A stretch of 64,000 bases of DNA from Theocolax elegans (GCA_026168455.1 CM047428.1:85764594-85828593); one strand, 5' to 3'. Shown: positions 34,881-48,373, counted from the stretch's first letter. Program-made: numbers and translations. Notes: generated by a model not told the origin, from the sequence alone.

Positions 34881-37009
34881 TAATTAATGCAGTGAGTTAC
34901 ATTTTAACAAAGGTTAATTTTAACTTCCACTCTTTTTTATTTCCTACACCGCTGACTTTTAGAACGACGGCCGCAAAGGTATTTCGAAATAATAATCGAG
35001 AAGCCGAATGATTGGTCGTTGTTGTTGAAATTGTTATTTTATTTTAAATCGAGATAATATTACGTTTAATTAATATTACTACTCGGGTCGAATAAGTAAG
35101 GTGAGAGGTAGGGAATCCTTAATTAACGAAACTCGCGTGCGCATATATATACATTTACCACCGCTATATATGCTTCCAACGCGAAATAAAATTTACGGGT
35201 TATTATTTTTTTCTGAATGTTGCATAACCGTTAAAGAGTAAACGTGTTTACTTTAATTTTACCAAGGTTTATGAAACGTGGCTCGATGTTTGCTTTTCTA
35301 AATTAAAAATATAATCGGACGAGTCGTTACGTTGGTTTTTAAAATTTAAATTGCAGAACAATATAAGGGTTTTCCACTCGTCTGTCAAGAAGGGATAAGA
35401 AACATCGAGACTCCGGAAGAATGTTTTTTCACCGTAATAACGAAACGCGACGAATACGTTTTTTACGGAAACGAAAATACATGGACCAACGTCTAGTTAA
35501 TTACGTATCGGTGTTTTTATGGAAGCGAAATAGCCGAAAAATTAAAAAATCACAAATGAAAATCAGATAAGCGCCCATATATGTACGTGATGTTTGAACG
35601 ATTATATAGAAGAATTGCTTGCACATAGCGAGCTTTTCGAAATAATCAGTATTAAATACATTAATAGAAAATATATTTTTGTCGTATCCATTCAGATGAA
35701 TATATCTTTACGATAAATTATATTTCTGATGAGATATTATTCTCAGAATAACAAGGTAAATTGTTGATTTTATATATGATTTGTATTAATTTGCAAAATT
35801 TAATACTACAAATTTGTATAGCCTAAGAAGGTTAGCGAATTTTGCCACTAGAACGTTCCATATAACGTAAAAAATATTTATTATCTTTATTTAAATGATA
35901 GAAAATACGTGGCCCTCAAGATATGTATAAATCATTCTTGCAATTACTAAACTAATAATGGAGGGTTTAAAACTAGTATCATCATTTTTAGCATACATTG
36001 GTACACTAAACTTTAAACAAAAATGAACCTGTTAACTAGTTTAAAATAGGCGAAAAATGTACCCATTTTTATCCTCCCGGTGAAACGCTTTTTCTCCTAA
36101 TTTTTAACTATTAAATAGACTAAAATATAATTTATATTCTATTTTGAGCTAATTTTTAGCTTATAAACATAGATCAAATTTGAGTCAAAAGAAATTAGTT
36201 GTAAATCAGACGAAAACATTAAAAATCAATAAAAGTTTTGAGGTTATAGTCATTCTATTAAGTGTTTAAAAAATGGGTGAAAGAACGTTTCATCACAAGG
36301 TATTTAATATCAATGTTTTATTCCTAGTTCTTAGATTCAAATTTCTACTAGTGTTGTTGATAGCAAATAAAACAAAACTGTGTTTAACGGAATTCCTAGA
36401 TGTAATCAGCGTATTTATTCGAAAGATTATAAAAAACATAGAGTTTTATAGGTACGGCGTTAGGAAAGCAGTGTACCCGTATAGAATGAACAATATCGAG
36501 CATAAAAACGGAGCGAAATGGGTAGGCATTACGTTAATTTTTAATTTCCCGTGCAAATTGCGAGGCTTAACCTTCTCAGGTTTGTTCGGTCTGTGAGTTC
36601 CATATTTGTTAATTGAAGCTTTGAAAGACGCAGAAAGAGAGAGAAAGAGCGATATTATATACGGGGAACACGAAGCGTATCGGTTAATTGTTATTGCAAC
36701 GAGCTAAATGGCAGGACGAAAAGAAGAAAATCGCAAGTTGAGCTTGCACCGCCGCTTATTCGCATTACGACGCTACATCTCGCAAAAATGTATTTTTCTG
36801 GAATTACAATTTTCGAGGATCGATATTTGTTGAGAAGACAATTGACGTTCGCTCTTAGGTCGAATTAGATCAACAAAAATGTAATAACAGTTAAAGTTGT
36901 CTCAGCGAGTACGTTTAAAAGGGAGATCTAATAAAAAATAAAGAATCGAAGAGAACGAAGTGTATAGTTCCTTGGTAATAGGAACCCGAAAAGAGAGAGA
37001 AGGAGAAAA

Positions 37010-37011
<2 letters not shown>

Positions 37012-37043
<32 letters not shown>
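37012..37043 (+). repeat. (GA)n microsatellite
   Basis: A pure AG/GA tract of about 16 units. Confidence 0.95.
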
Positions 37044-37047
<4 letters not shown>

Positions 37048-37949
37048 TAAGGCAGGGAATCGAGAGACGAGTGCCCCCGGTGTCAGGAACGTAATCATAG
37101 GGCTAGTCAATGTTTATAAACTGAATATTATTGAGATATAGTTGGGTTTCTCGGTAGCTAAACTCTGTATACGCCGTGGTCGTATCTATGGCAGTGAGCG
37201 ATGAGGCGTTGCGTCTTTCTACCTACTCTCTCCCTCTCCCTCCGGTCTCGGTCTCGGTCTCGGTCTTCTATCCTTTCGTTCCCTCGATTTTCTATTAAAC
37301 GCCGATTTATTTATGGAATATTCAATGGGCACCCGGCAGTTTGCGCGCGTATACGCTTTTCACCCCCTAGTTGCATCCGGTGGCTCGTGAAAATTCAAAT
37401 AAGCCTTCGAGCACACCCACCTCATTCCCCTTTCTCCTCCCTTATGTACACATCTATATACCTACATCTGCAACCCGTACCCTCCAACGATTTTTTCGAG
37501 GAAACAGTCCGACTTCGTGATAAGAGGGACTAGGGCACTGGGTTTGCCCAGCCTTTATCTTCCGTTACCATTGTCGATTTCACGTGGCTATAGCTGTTTC
37601 TCATTTAAACCTTTTTTTTCGATCAAAGTCGTTGTTGACGCTAATCGATTCGGAACTCTAAAACCATCATCACTCCTGAAACTTGGAAATCATCCAACAT
37701 TTAGTTGGATCAAAATATGTCGATCCGATCATATTGATTTAACCAGTAGACGCCGGTTACTTCGCAGTTTGAACAAAGATTACTCGAACGTGTTTGTGTG
37801 CGTATGTGTGTGCATACGCGGGATAAGGTTGAGTACGTCAATAACGTATCAGCGATCGGGAATCGGACAGCGAGCGCATTTGGCGGGATAGGCGCGTTGG
37901 TTGCGCTTCTCCACAAAGCCACCGATGGAGCAATAAACCCGTCGGTCAT

Positions 37950-37950
<1 letters not shown>

Positions 37951-37985
<35 letters not shown>

Positions 37986-38012
37986 GGTGTGTGTGGATGT
38001 GTGTGTGTGTAT
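37951..38012 (+). repeat. Interrupted (GT)n microsatellite
   Basis: About 60 bp of GT with two short interruptions (GGGG and GGAT). Confidence 0.95.
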
Positions 38013-38915
38013 ATACATAGAGACAAGGTACCGAATCCGGCCACCCATAGACCAAGGCGTTACACGTCTGTTCCTAATTCCTCTGTTTGGCTATATGCAA
38101 ACGAAGGTCCATCGGGACCTTGACGCTCAGAATTAATGCGCTACGGCTTCGTGTACGTATATCTCTGGATATATGTACATACCACACACACACACATACA
38201 TACGTACATACGTGTACGCGCGATTCGGTCTAATCGCGTGCCTCTGAGTTTCCACGATGATGATTCAACAGTCAAAACTTGGTGGCGTTTAGTCGATTCG
38301 ATTCTATCCAGGTTATATTTTATACATTTGCCCACTTTCGACTAACCTGCGTATATACCTACGAGTGCGCTAGTTTCCCAACGTTGTCAAGAAATATAAT
38401 TTTTTTTAGAATTAATTTCCACATGGCTAAAATATATTGCTCTACTTTTCAATATGTCCATTTGCTGAGCTATTGCTAAATGGGGTTTTGTTGTGAAATT
38501 GACAAATATTTGGATCTAAGTAAATTTGTTAGTTATTTGCACTACCCAAAAAGAAAGTTATTAATATTTTTTTAAACATTATGTAAGAGGTTAATATTGC
38601 TCTATCGTTTTATCAATACAATACTTATACATTTAGAAAATAAGTGACAACTAAAAAAGTAACCCAATAAAGAGTTTTTGACTATTTACTGTATGGTTCT
38701 TGAGTTATATATTTATTTTTTATCCTATATTCATTGTTTTGTTAGTTATTTTGTAAAATTGCATAAAATATATTCTCAATTATTCATAACTCGTGCTGTT
38801 TAAAAGAAGAACTAATTTTATGGCTGATTTGCTAGTGTCGTACTATTGTTGTATTAAAGGTGTTTTCTGTTCAATTGTTTTTAATTTGAAAATATTGTAT
38901 AATAAGACGGGCTTA

Positions 38916-39016
38916 TACAGGTCCAAAAAGTAACGGAACACTTAAAGAATGTCCTAACGTATATTTTAACAATGGGAAATTCTTAAAGTATTTCGTTACT
39001 TTTTGGACACCCTGTA
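38916..39016. mobile_element. Mariner-type MITE, 101 bp
   Basis: The ends are inverted: plus strand TACAGG then TCCAAAAAGTAACG; minus strand TACAGGGTG then TCCAAAAAGTAACG. The arms continue for about 33 bp with four mismatches, and the left arm lacks three bases (GTG). A TA dinucleotide at each edge fits Tc1/mariner insertion. Too short to encode anything; mobilisation would need a transposase from elsewhere. Confidence 0.75.
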
Positions 39017-39069
39017 TACTAATTCATGTGACACTTGAGCACTTATAGTAGTTTGCGAGTTCGAGGCGA

Positions 39070-39082
39070 CGCCACCTAGCGG
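39070..39082 (-). promoter_or_regulatory. CTCF-like insulator motif
   Basis: Minus strand CCGCTAGGTGGCG closely fits the conserved CTCF core (CCNNTAGRKGGCR), and insects have a CTCF protein. It lies 54 bp to the right of the MITE. Sequence match only; binding is not shown. Confidence 0.4.
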
Positions 39083-42000
39083 TAATTCGTCATAGCTCAT
39101 GCGGAATCAGTATATTTAATAGTAAGAAATAAAACACGCGTAGGACATTTTTGATACTAAATTTGATTTTAAATTTTTATTTAAACTTTTGAAAAAAATA
39201 TAGACATTGCAAATATTTCTGATATTTTTTCAAATTTTCTTACAATTGATGTATATTCCTGCGTTACTTTATATAATACGGTAATATTTACTTGAGAATT
39301 GTTCTCACTTGTAGATTTTAGTTCGATTTTAAATTATGATTCTGCTATTTCTTTGCCGTATTGAGTTCTGATGAATTTTAAAAAATTATACGATTAAAGA
39401 ATACTTGTTCAGATGTTACACACGCGCTCACGCGTACCAACAATTGTTATTAGCGTACCTGTAAACATGTCCAATTATTCATCTAGAGTGCGAATATCGT
39501 AGTACACGTTAACGTACGTTTCACAATTGTAGAAACACATGAAAATTTACGCGAAAGAATTCGAGATGACGCAGTACAGGGGATTAAAATAAAAAGAGAG
39601 AAGGAGAGAGAATAACTCGAGTAGGATAAAGTGGTATGCGATGAAAATTGGCGTGTGGTGAAGCAGAAGCGGGTCGATTAATGCAATGAAAATAGCCCGC
39701 GAGCCGCGAAATGCAAAACGCGCGTCAACCGTGAAATTGGTATTTTTTTAGCGTTGACTTGGCTCCCTTTTGAAAGGTAACGCACGAAGAGTTGGTTACA
39801 CACGTATTATCGAATCCAAGAGGAGGTGGAGGAGGTGAAGGAGGTGGAGGATACAGATGGTCGTGGTTCAAGGCTTTCGCACACGGTTCTCGCGCTCTTT
39901 ATAGCTTAACGCGTAAAGTGGCTTCCCTCCATCGGCCCGTTTGCTTTTGAATAATTATTCTGAAATACCAGGGGCTCCAGAGGGAAAAGAAATCTTTAAT
40001 GCGTTTTACGGATTTTGCTTTTTGAATCGGCGATGAATTTTTTTAGCCCCTACCTACCTATACCTCTATAATCTTATTCAATTTTCGTCAAGTGGAAAGC
40101 TTGGGTTATTTCCTATTCTATTTATGGAATTTCAAATGTACTTTCGGAAAATTTTCCTCCTACCTCTGTTTACGTCGACTATTTTTCCTCGAGTCTCTCA
40201 AAGTGAATTACTAACTACGGATATAAATGCCCTTTGCGGTACTTGACGCCATCCTCGCGATAAAATTTCATTTGTACACTTGCTATTTTAAAACGTAAAC
40301 ATTTTCTACCTTGTGGCTTGGACCCACCAATTGCTTACTAATTACCTTGTTTACTTTAATATTCTTATTATCTTAAATTACAACAACTGCAATGTCGTTT
40401 TACGCTACAGTTTTAATGGAGCATGCAAACTATTCGTTATTACTCCCCCTATTTAATGAATAAAAATAATGTATAACAAACGTCGTCAAGGTATTAAAAT
40501 TTCTTACCCAAAATTAAATCTTGATTCATTGATCATAACCTCAAGTTGCCTTAAATCAATTACTAATAATTAATGTACTTTTTAAATTGCGTTTTAATTC
40601 TACGTAATTTTTGGGCAGTCGGTAATGCAGAAAGGGTGAACATTAGGTTCCAGTAGCTCATTAAAACTTGGTTGATAAAACAAACGCGGACATTCGGATG
40701 AAAATCGGTAATTTAGCGCGAGGAAAGGAAAACGCTCGGTCATCCGAAGATAAGGAAGTCAATCGAGGTAAAAGCTTTCACTCGGCAATCAAGCCGTCAA
40801 AGGTGTTATTTTTTGTTAAAAATGTAAAAGTAAAACGCGACACGTGCGTAGGCAAGAAGAGAAAAAATTTTCCGAAGGGATGATTGAAAGGTTTAAGCGA
40901 TAGAACGTTAAGCAGCAGGAAAGAATGAATAAAAAATAAAAAAGTCAATCATGAATTTCCAGAAAGAAGAAAGGGAGGGAAAAGCGTAAGGATTCTCCGA
41001 GCGTTTTATCAGGTTGAAAGGGGCATCAGTCAAACCGTCGTTCGAGTACGCTGGCTGTGTGTGTGTGTGTGTGTGCGTGCGCGTGCGTGCGCGTGTGTGC
41101 GGGCGCGCGAGAGCAACTTTTCACACGAAGCATTGTGCATTGAAATTAAGGCAATACATTATAAGTAGCTTTAATGCTAGTCAGCTTTTTGTTCGGGAGA
41201 GTTTTATAAAAGAAAACTCGTGGGTTGGCGCACTCTTTGTGTTTTAAACGTTACATAATGACGATCAACCTTGCACGCTGAGCGAAGATAGAGGGAGAAA
41301 CTTTTTTTTTCTTACTCTCCGTTTTCTTCCTCTTTCACACTTTTCGAGGAAGGTGACTCGATGGTGTCTTTTCTACCGCGGAGGAGGATCTTTTTAATTA
41401 TCGCCGAGCCGCGACGAAGATATACCATTCGAGCTTAATTGCCTTCGAGTTTTACAAACTCGTATCTCTTCACTTGCACCCCTCCTTATTCTTTTTTCTT
41501 TCTTTCCTTCCTTCCTTCTTTCTTTCATGAGGGAGGTAAACTTTTCGATCGCTGATCCAAGACGTCAAATTGAAATAAATAATTGCGCCACCTGGATCGA
41601 ACAAATTAATTATGTCGATCCCTCGGTATAGTTCACCGGACAGCTATATCTTTCTTAGCTCGTCGTACCTCTTTTACTAACGAATTACGAAATAGATTTT
41701 TTTAAATATCGTAACCATCTTCCGACTGGAAACTAGCCAGTTTTATCGGTAGTTTTAACTATTAACTTATGTCGAATATTTCTATTTAACGGGCTTGATT
41801 CCAAAATTTAATATATTATTTCCTAACACTGAAAAATAGAAATCTAGTTTTTTAAGACACGAGATAAGTGTATATATCATCATACGGTTAGTACGCATTT
41901 AAGTTAACAAGAATAATCACTTCTTTATCGATAATCCTTTATCTGCAACATTTTGTGGTCACTTACGCTACAAATGCATGTTACAAAAAATGCTTCGTTA

Positions 42001-44560
42001 ATTCAAAACTAATTGTTTTACTCTACCATAATGCAGTTTCCAAACCAAAAATTTACATTTGAATTCAAGTTCTTAAAATGGATTTTTGTTCCAAGCAGAC
42101 TCATGCGTCAAGAAGAAATTATGTTCGCTTAATTTCCTGCAATTCCTTTAGAATCAAGGTTTTACTAGATTTTAGTATATTGATCTTCTAGAGTTATTAT
42201 CAAAAAAATCTGTTACTTATGAAATATAATCACATTAGAGTAAGCAAATATATTTTCTTTTTAAAGCATAATTTAAAGAAATACCGCTACGAACAAAAAT
42301 ATATTATTCGTTATACGTGTGCGTGAAATTGCATTTTACGCATTGTTTACATTTTTGAAAATGCGATTTCTCGCTCACTGAAACGAAAAATATTGGCCGC
42401 AACACGCGCGTTAGAAAGTTCCATCCTTGCGTGACAAAAAATACTCGGTCCGGCTCTGTCGAACCTCATCCTTTTTTCCCCACTCTCCGCGGTTATAAGT
42501 TTTTACGCACTTGTTACGAAATTCACTATTTTTAGTGTGTTATTATACATTTTGTGATCAAGAAACGTAAAGAATAAAAGATGACAAAGAAAAATAAAAA
42601 TTTGGCTATCGCAAATTGAAGGATTAAATAATACATGAATTAACTGTAAATTCAAGAAGATAACTTTTCTTTCCAATTTCGTTAACAAGAAATTATGATA
42701 CTGCGCGAAAACTAGAAACGCCAAAAAAATGTACCGTAAAAAAATAGTATACAACCCATGGTGTCGGTGGAATGTGCATGTTGTCTCTCTCTTCCTCTCT
42801 CTCTCTCTCTCTCGTCGGTGTAAAATTGAGTGGTAAATTATCTATGGAGTGAGTCCAAGCGGGCCAGATTGAGGATAGGACGGGCGACCCGTGGAATATT
42901 TACCGAGGAATTTTAATTAATTTCTCGGTGCGCGGGAGAGGGAGAGAGCGAGAGCGAGAGCGGGACGCGCCACTTGAACGTGAAAAATAATCTCTTGGGG
43001 AATGTGAAAAATCAAGATATAATCGAAAAAATGGATATCCACTATCCTTTTTTTCTCGTCGTATTTATAAAATCCTGTCCATTGCTACAAAATACGAGAG
43101 AGAGAGAGAGAGAGGGAGGGAGAGATACTGTTTTATTTCTTTTATGCAAAAGATATTCGGAAGTCGAGTCCCGTCGTAAACAAATAACGGGAAACGGGTA
43201 CCGATTGAAAAAACCGCGCGTCCTTTTTTCCATCGAAGTCTTTAATCAACGAATTAAATGCAAACATAACCACTGCACAACCAAGATGACGAAACACTAT
43301 AACCAACTAAATATATACGCGTGTACACATTTTCGGTAAACGAATCTTTTATTTTTCTTTGACATTTTCATCGGAACGACATAATAATCGATGATACGAG
43401 AAATAACCTAACATTTTTGTTAGTAGAATAAAAATGAAAAAAATACATGTTTTTTTTAATACTACACACATCTACAGATCGGACGTACATAGTTATCTGA
43501 TTTATTTATTTATTTAATAAATTTATGTACTAAAAGCTTTTGGAACAAAATATTAATAATATAATAGGCGCATTAAATTAAGATCTCAGTAATAGTTAAT
43601 GCAAATTGAAATATTTCATTTACATTGATAATAGCATTCTGCGGTTAATCCGTTTAATCTATAGTTTAAGTAAAATTCATAATTTTAACAGCTACTATTT
43701 TCCAGAGGATTTTTAAATTACTGGAAGGTAAGTATTCTAAGTATATAACCGAATATGGGTGTATCAGTAAATAGACGCATCAAACCAAGTCGGAAAGAAA
43801 AATTATTTGAGACTACCAAAATATTATAAGAATATTTATAATTCATTGTTATTAATTAACGTTTATTACTAATGTACTTTGTCAGTAATGTTATTATAAA
43901 ATAATCGTAATAATCCTTTTCCACGTGATCATGATAGATGTTCGTTTACATTTTTTTCTTATCGACCAAAGCATAAATAATTTATTGTCCTGAAACTCAT
44001 TTTTTAATGACATTTTTCACTCTCAATTGGTAGACGTACTTTTCATTTATCAAATAAATGGATGTTTTTTTGCAAATGAACGGTACCGACAATCTCTAAT
44101 CTATACGATTTAACCTATATTTAGAAATTTATTAATATTTTTCAGTTCCAGGATATATTTATGACGTTTGAGTTTTTGAAACTATATATCCCTACAATTA
44201 ATAAGATGGTATGACCAATTGTTATCGATGGAGTAATGTGCGTTAATTACAATTTATTAAAATACACCATTTTATAGGAAACCTGAAATTGAATAATACC
44301 TTTACAAAAAGAATAGCAACCCGACGGTTATCAACATAGGTTAATTACGGTGTCAACGACTACTGGATTATATACTTCACCAGCTAATCAATCGTTATGA
44401 AAAATCAAAATAAAGATTCGGACTGTCGTTAGCACTAGTACAAGAGTAATATATTGATAATATATTTGGGTGATCAAATAAATGATTCCAGTTGAGCGCA
44501 GGTAAATATATAGTTAGTAACAGGGTGACGGTGCAGGGGTGTTTTTTTTGTCTAGATGAA
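39083..44560. other. Non-coding stretch, no gene seen
   Basis: GC-richer patches around 39580-39910 and 41010-41420 (with a GT/GC tract at 41058-41110) alternate with AT-rich DNA. GGAGGT-type repeats lie at 39820-39851. No frame here has a recognisable motif. Confidence 0.5.
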
Positions 44561-44566
44561 ATTTAC

Positions 44567-44729
44567 CTTAATTCCGAGGGTAGGCGCCAGCATTCCATAG
44601 TCGTGAAGGGTTGGAAGCATAACGGGGGGTAGGTTGGCCATCATCATCTTGTCTTCCTTCTGTTCGGCGTTTTCCACTTTTCCACTTGCAATCTCTAAAA
44701 ATGGATTAAATTTGTTTTACTTGACCTAC
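44567..44729 (-). CDS. Candidate start exon of an unrecognised gene (partial)
   Basis: On the minus strand a branch-like TACTAAT and a pyrimidine tract end in TTCCAG at 44730, so an exon could begin at 44729. Its right end is AAG followed by GTAAAT at 44566-44561, a usable donor. All three frames meet a stop early, so translation could only begin inside: ATGATGATGG starts a frame reading MMMANLPPVMLPTLHDYGM and on to the donor in phase 0. The block is richer in GC than its surroundings. A second acceptor-like TTTTTAG lies at 44696-44695. A possible upstream untranslated exon would end at 45138 (GAG followed by GTGAGAC). I do not recognise the peptide and see no following exon, so the gene would have a long intron running left. 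It could instead be a recursive splice site, since the acceptor is directly followed by GTAGGT. Confidence 0.4.
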
Positions 44730-46486
44730 CTGGAACAGAGAAAAGAAAGTAACATTAGTACGAATTTTAAACGAGGATAAAGTGTACATACAAGTAATTT
44801 GAAAAAAGAGAGAGAAAGAAGAGATTCGAAAAGTAAATTAGAAAGAATTAAAATTCACCGAGATGTCAATGATAGTCGAGAGGACAATGTTTGCCTAGTC
44901 GAGGAAAACCGAGTGGCTTCAATTACAAACCGAGCCAATTATAAAATTAATCCATTAAGATTTGCAAGAATGAGAGGAGATATAGAGGGAGGGAGAGAGA
45001 GAGAAAGCTCGAAAGGCTTACAAGGGAAAGTCTGGGTGTAGGCCGTCGGTGGTGGTGGTGGTGGTGGTGGAAGCCACCCTCTCGAGAAGCCGCGTGTGGA
45101 CGGACGCGCAGAAAATACGAGGATCCTACGGTCTCACCTCGGATTTGTTCGCTAAACCGAGCAGGTTACGGGATTTCCAGAACATTCTCGCTTTCCACCT
45201 TCCTCTCCACGCTCTTTACCCCTTCCCTTCACCCCTCTTTTGTCTTATAATTTCCCTGTTTAATTTTAACCTCTCCACGTACACCGCGCGCCTGCCTTTA
45301 TTTCATACTCTTTTTTTTCCAACTTAAAATTAAAATTTTTATTACTTACTCTCCCCACTCGCGTATTTTCTTTTTCTCCTAAATCCATGTTCGTAAAAGT
45401 ATAGAAAATGTTATAATTACTCTAAATAAACGTGTAAGCCCTCCGGGATTATCGCGTTTACTATTTTTATTCTCGCAAACATCTCTCGCGAAGTACCGTC
45501 TTAACGTTTAGATTTTTTCTATATTTACCGCGATTAAACTCGACTAGCCTTTTAAAAAGGTTACATACAAATATTACGTATCCCTTTGAATTTTATTATT
45601 TATATTTAAACATACGTGTACTTCCACTCCTCACAGCGAATGAGGGTAAGAATTATACAAATTTTATTTCGCGCCCGTGTGTTTTAATCGGTTACGTGAT
45701 TTCGTACGAATAAATTTTTCAGTTATTCTTTCAAAGCTTTTACGCTATTAATGAAAACTCTCCTCGCGAAACGAGAAAATGTTGAAAATTGTACAAAAGT
45801 GATGAAAATTACGTTGTAAGAAGCTACCTCGGAGATTATTTTACGGAAATGTAAAACCCATTTTCATAAGGTATAACAGAGCATTTTTCTTCTTCTTCTA
45901 CTTCTTCTCTTCTTCGTTCTTCTTCTTCATCTTCTTTTTCTCTTTCTTTTTCTTTTTCTTATTCCAACATAAACGAAATTGGTTTAAAGCTGGTTAAGTA
46001 GAAGCAGCTTTGTATATACATTAATTTTGTTTTAAAAACACCAAATATTACTTTAATCACGATTTATGTATTAGATGCAGCGATTCAAATCTTTTAGTTA
46101 TTCGCGCCTTACCTCGTGGAAATTTAACTAGAAAATATTGTCGGAGAGTGAAATAATTGCCAGTTTACTTCAGTTTTAGCAATTTCTATTTTATGAACAT
46201 GGATGTAACATCGAAATATTGCACGTGGCCCTAGTTGAAGTAAAAATTGAAACATTTTTGGTCTGTTAGTAACTGGAGGATAGTCAAAATTTACAAAATA
46301 AATGTATCTGTATAGCTTCGGCATTAAAAATATTTTAAACCTATTTTTGTGCAAAAGAAGGTATTTTATACCTTTCCAATAAATTAATAAAAAATTTATA
46401 CAACCCGATAAAAATTAAGCATATTAATTACCTATAGTTTTTATTTTTGATCAATAGTTTTTATACATAGGAAATTATTGTTAAAT
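44730..46486. other. Non-coding stretch; possible 5' flank of a minus-strand gene
   Basis: 45040-45240 is GC-rich and includes a GGT repeat (45047-45070) and a good minus-strand donor at 45137-45131. A TTC-rich tract lies at 45889-45960. No coding frame is recognisable. Confidence 0.4.
45047..45070 (+). repeat. (GGT)n repeat
   Basis: Eight GGT/GTG units in a GC-rich patch. Confidence 0.9.
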
Positions 46487-46522
46487 GTTTTCGATATCTA
46501 CCAGGGCGTAGATATCGAAAAC
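46487..46522. other. Perfect 15-bp hairpin
   Basis: GTTTTCGATATCTAC (46487-46501) pairs without mismatch with 46508-46522 across a six-base loop CAGGGC. A related third word, GTTTCCGATATTCA, lies 46545-46558 in direct orientation with similar upstream bases (TTGTTAA). No terminator-like T run follows, and no microRNA I know matches an arm. Confidence 0.7.
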
Positions 46523-47053
46523 TTGAATAACATCGCAGTTGTTAATTGTTTCCGATATTCAAATCGTCACTTTGAATATTATATGATCATATTACATAGT
46601 GGAAATTTAAGAATGTTGAGATTAACCAAAAGTATAATTTAGCGATAACGTGAATATTTTCTATCAACTAGTAATTTGAACGTCTGAAATCGTTATCGGA
46701 ATCTCTACTACGGGTCGACGAGAACATTTTCAACGAGAATATTACATCCTGCAGCTAGTCAGATTTCGCAGGTTAAACGTTCGTATTAGCGAGAAGATCT
46801 CTCGAAGCTCGGAACGGTTACCAATATATTTCGACAAACGTTGCCCAGTTGCGAGAAAAACCCGAGGTATTTGCATCGAAAAGTAACAGGAGGGTAAAGA
46901 AATAAAGGAGAAAGGTCAACGCGTTCATAGACGTTGGGTACGCGCATAACGCGGGTGTACATGCGGGTTGCCGGGCGTTGATTAGGAAATCAACCGGCTA
47001 GAGATAATGACGATCCAAGTAAATTACGGGAACGTCGATCGGAAGTGACGCGT

Positions 47054-47061
47054 TGACGTCA
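47054..47061. promoter_or_regulatory. CRE-type palindrome TGACGTCA
   Basis: Exact match to the CREB/ATF full site in a CpG-rich patch. No adjacent gene start can be identified, so function is open. Confidence 0.25.
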
Positions 47062-47334
47062 AAGAGTCTGCGGAATTGACGCGCACTCCAATTCCTCCAC
47101 ACACATCCATCCACACACGCTCGCGCACGAATACATATTTTGGTTCGATTGATCATTGTGTTTTCGAAAATTAACCAGTCTCCTTTCACCCTGCTGTAAT
47201 TACGACGTCCAGGTCGTTTAACCTTCGTTCCGACCGATTTAATTCGGCAACTCTTTTGACGATCACGTCCTTCAATAATATATACCATCAATAACAATAT
47301 TAATATAATGATTAAATAAATTTAATAATAACCA

Positions 47335-47424
47335 TGATAATAATAATAATAACGACGATGATGAGGATGATGAGGATGAGGATGACGATGACGATGATAA
47401 TAATAATAATAATAATAATAATAA
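47335..47424 (+). repeat. Compound (AAT)n/(GAT)n repeat
   Basis: TAA/AAT units flank a block of GAT/GAC/GAG units. It produces the poly-Ser/Leu frame on the minus strand and poly-Ile/Met frame on the plus strand, neither called. Confidence 0.9.
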
Positions 47425-48373
47425 TGTTGATCGTAGGAGAGGTCCGTTCATTTCCGTCTCGCGTAGCCAGGCAATTTCAGCACGGAAATCTTGGCTCACC
47501 GCAACGTCTGTTGCATTCGTGCCGGAGAGTCGGTTAGCTAGCCTCGCTCGCACACACGGAATATTCGTGGTGGGTTACTCTTCGACTCACCAATGGAAAT
47601 CCCAATCGCTTTGCCGGTCACACGCGAGCGAAATGGGCCCACGTTACATTTTCTATGTGTACCTTTTGACAATTACTAAGAGCTAACCCAACCTGACTAG
47701 ATTACCTCGACGTTTACCTATATGTTTACGAAACTTAGATTACACCTCGTGACGGAGTGCCGGGCTATTGCCGACTCCGATAGCTATTCCGCGATTCACG
47801 AAATTCACGATTCGTTATTGGTAAACGACTCGAAGGTGCGAACCCGATGTTTCAAAGTACAATCTGTCGATTCGATCCTTTATATCCTCTCTACCTTTCG
47901 TTCATTCGTTCAAATTATTCGATGATCCTATAAACTTCATCGAGGATCGTAAGGTTATATAGGTGAAATTTTTGTTTTTATTTTTCAAGTATTTCTTGTA
48001 ACAAAAATATAACCGTAATTTCGACGCGTCGTTTACCAAGTGATAATAAAAAAAAATGAGCTGACAGGGGAAATTTCGCATATAAAGAGCGTGACGCGTG
48101 TTTTTCAATTAGTTCGCGGGTACTATATACCGTGGAGAGACCAAATTTTAAACGAACGTCCGAATAGAAAAGTCGTGGAAACGCCAATTTGCATTTTTAG
48201 CCAATATCGGAAACCGAGAGGAGGAGGAGGTGGAGGAAGAGAGTCTCCTCGTCAGCTCGGTCGACCGAATCGTTTTGGTCCTGGCTTTTGCTCGTGGCAC
48301 CTCCAATTCGACTCGCTTTATACTACGCCGACCTGTTGCCAACTATATATCTGTATACGTACGTACGAGTATA

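Larger units (their letters stand above)
34881..38915. other. Non-coding stretch, microsatellite-rich at its right end
   Basis: No recognisable gene. AG tract 37012-37043; imperfect TCTCGG repeats around 37241-37265; long interrupted GT tract 37951-38012. Frames around 37201-38345 overlap the GT/CA repeats on both strands and have no domain signal. Confidence 0.55.
46523..48373. other. Non-coding stretch, GC-richer
   Basis: A perfect TGACGTCA (CRE palindrome) is at 47054-47061. ATG/AAT-type repeats cover 47335-47424. Patches at 47430-47950 and 48120-48360 are GC-richer but hold no recognisable frame. Confidence 0.5.

Noticed and set aside
47272..47553. 93-codon minus-strand frame with long Ser and Leu runs
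   Set aside because: The runs are the AAT/GAT repeat; the rest shows no motif.
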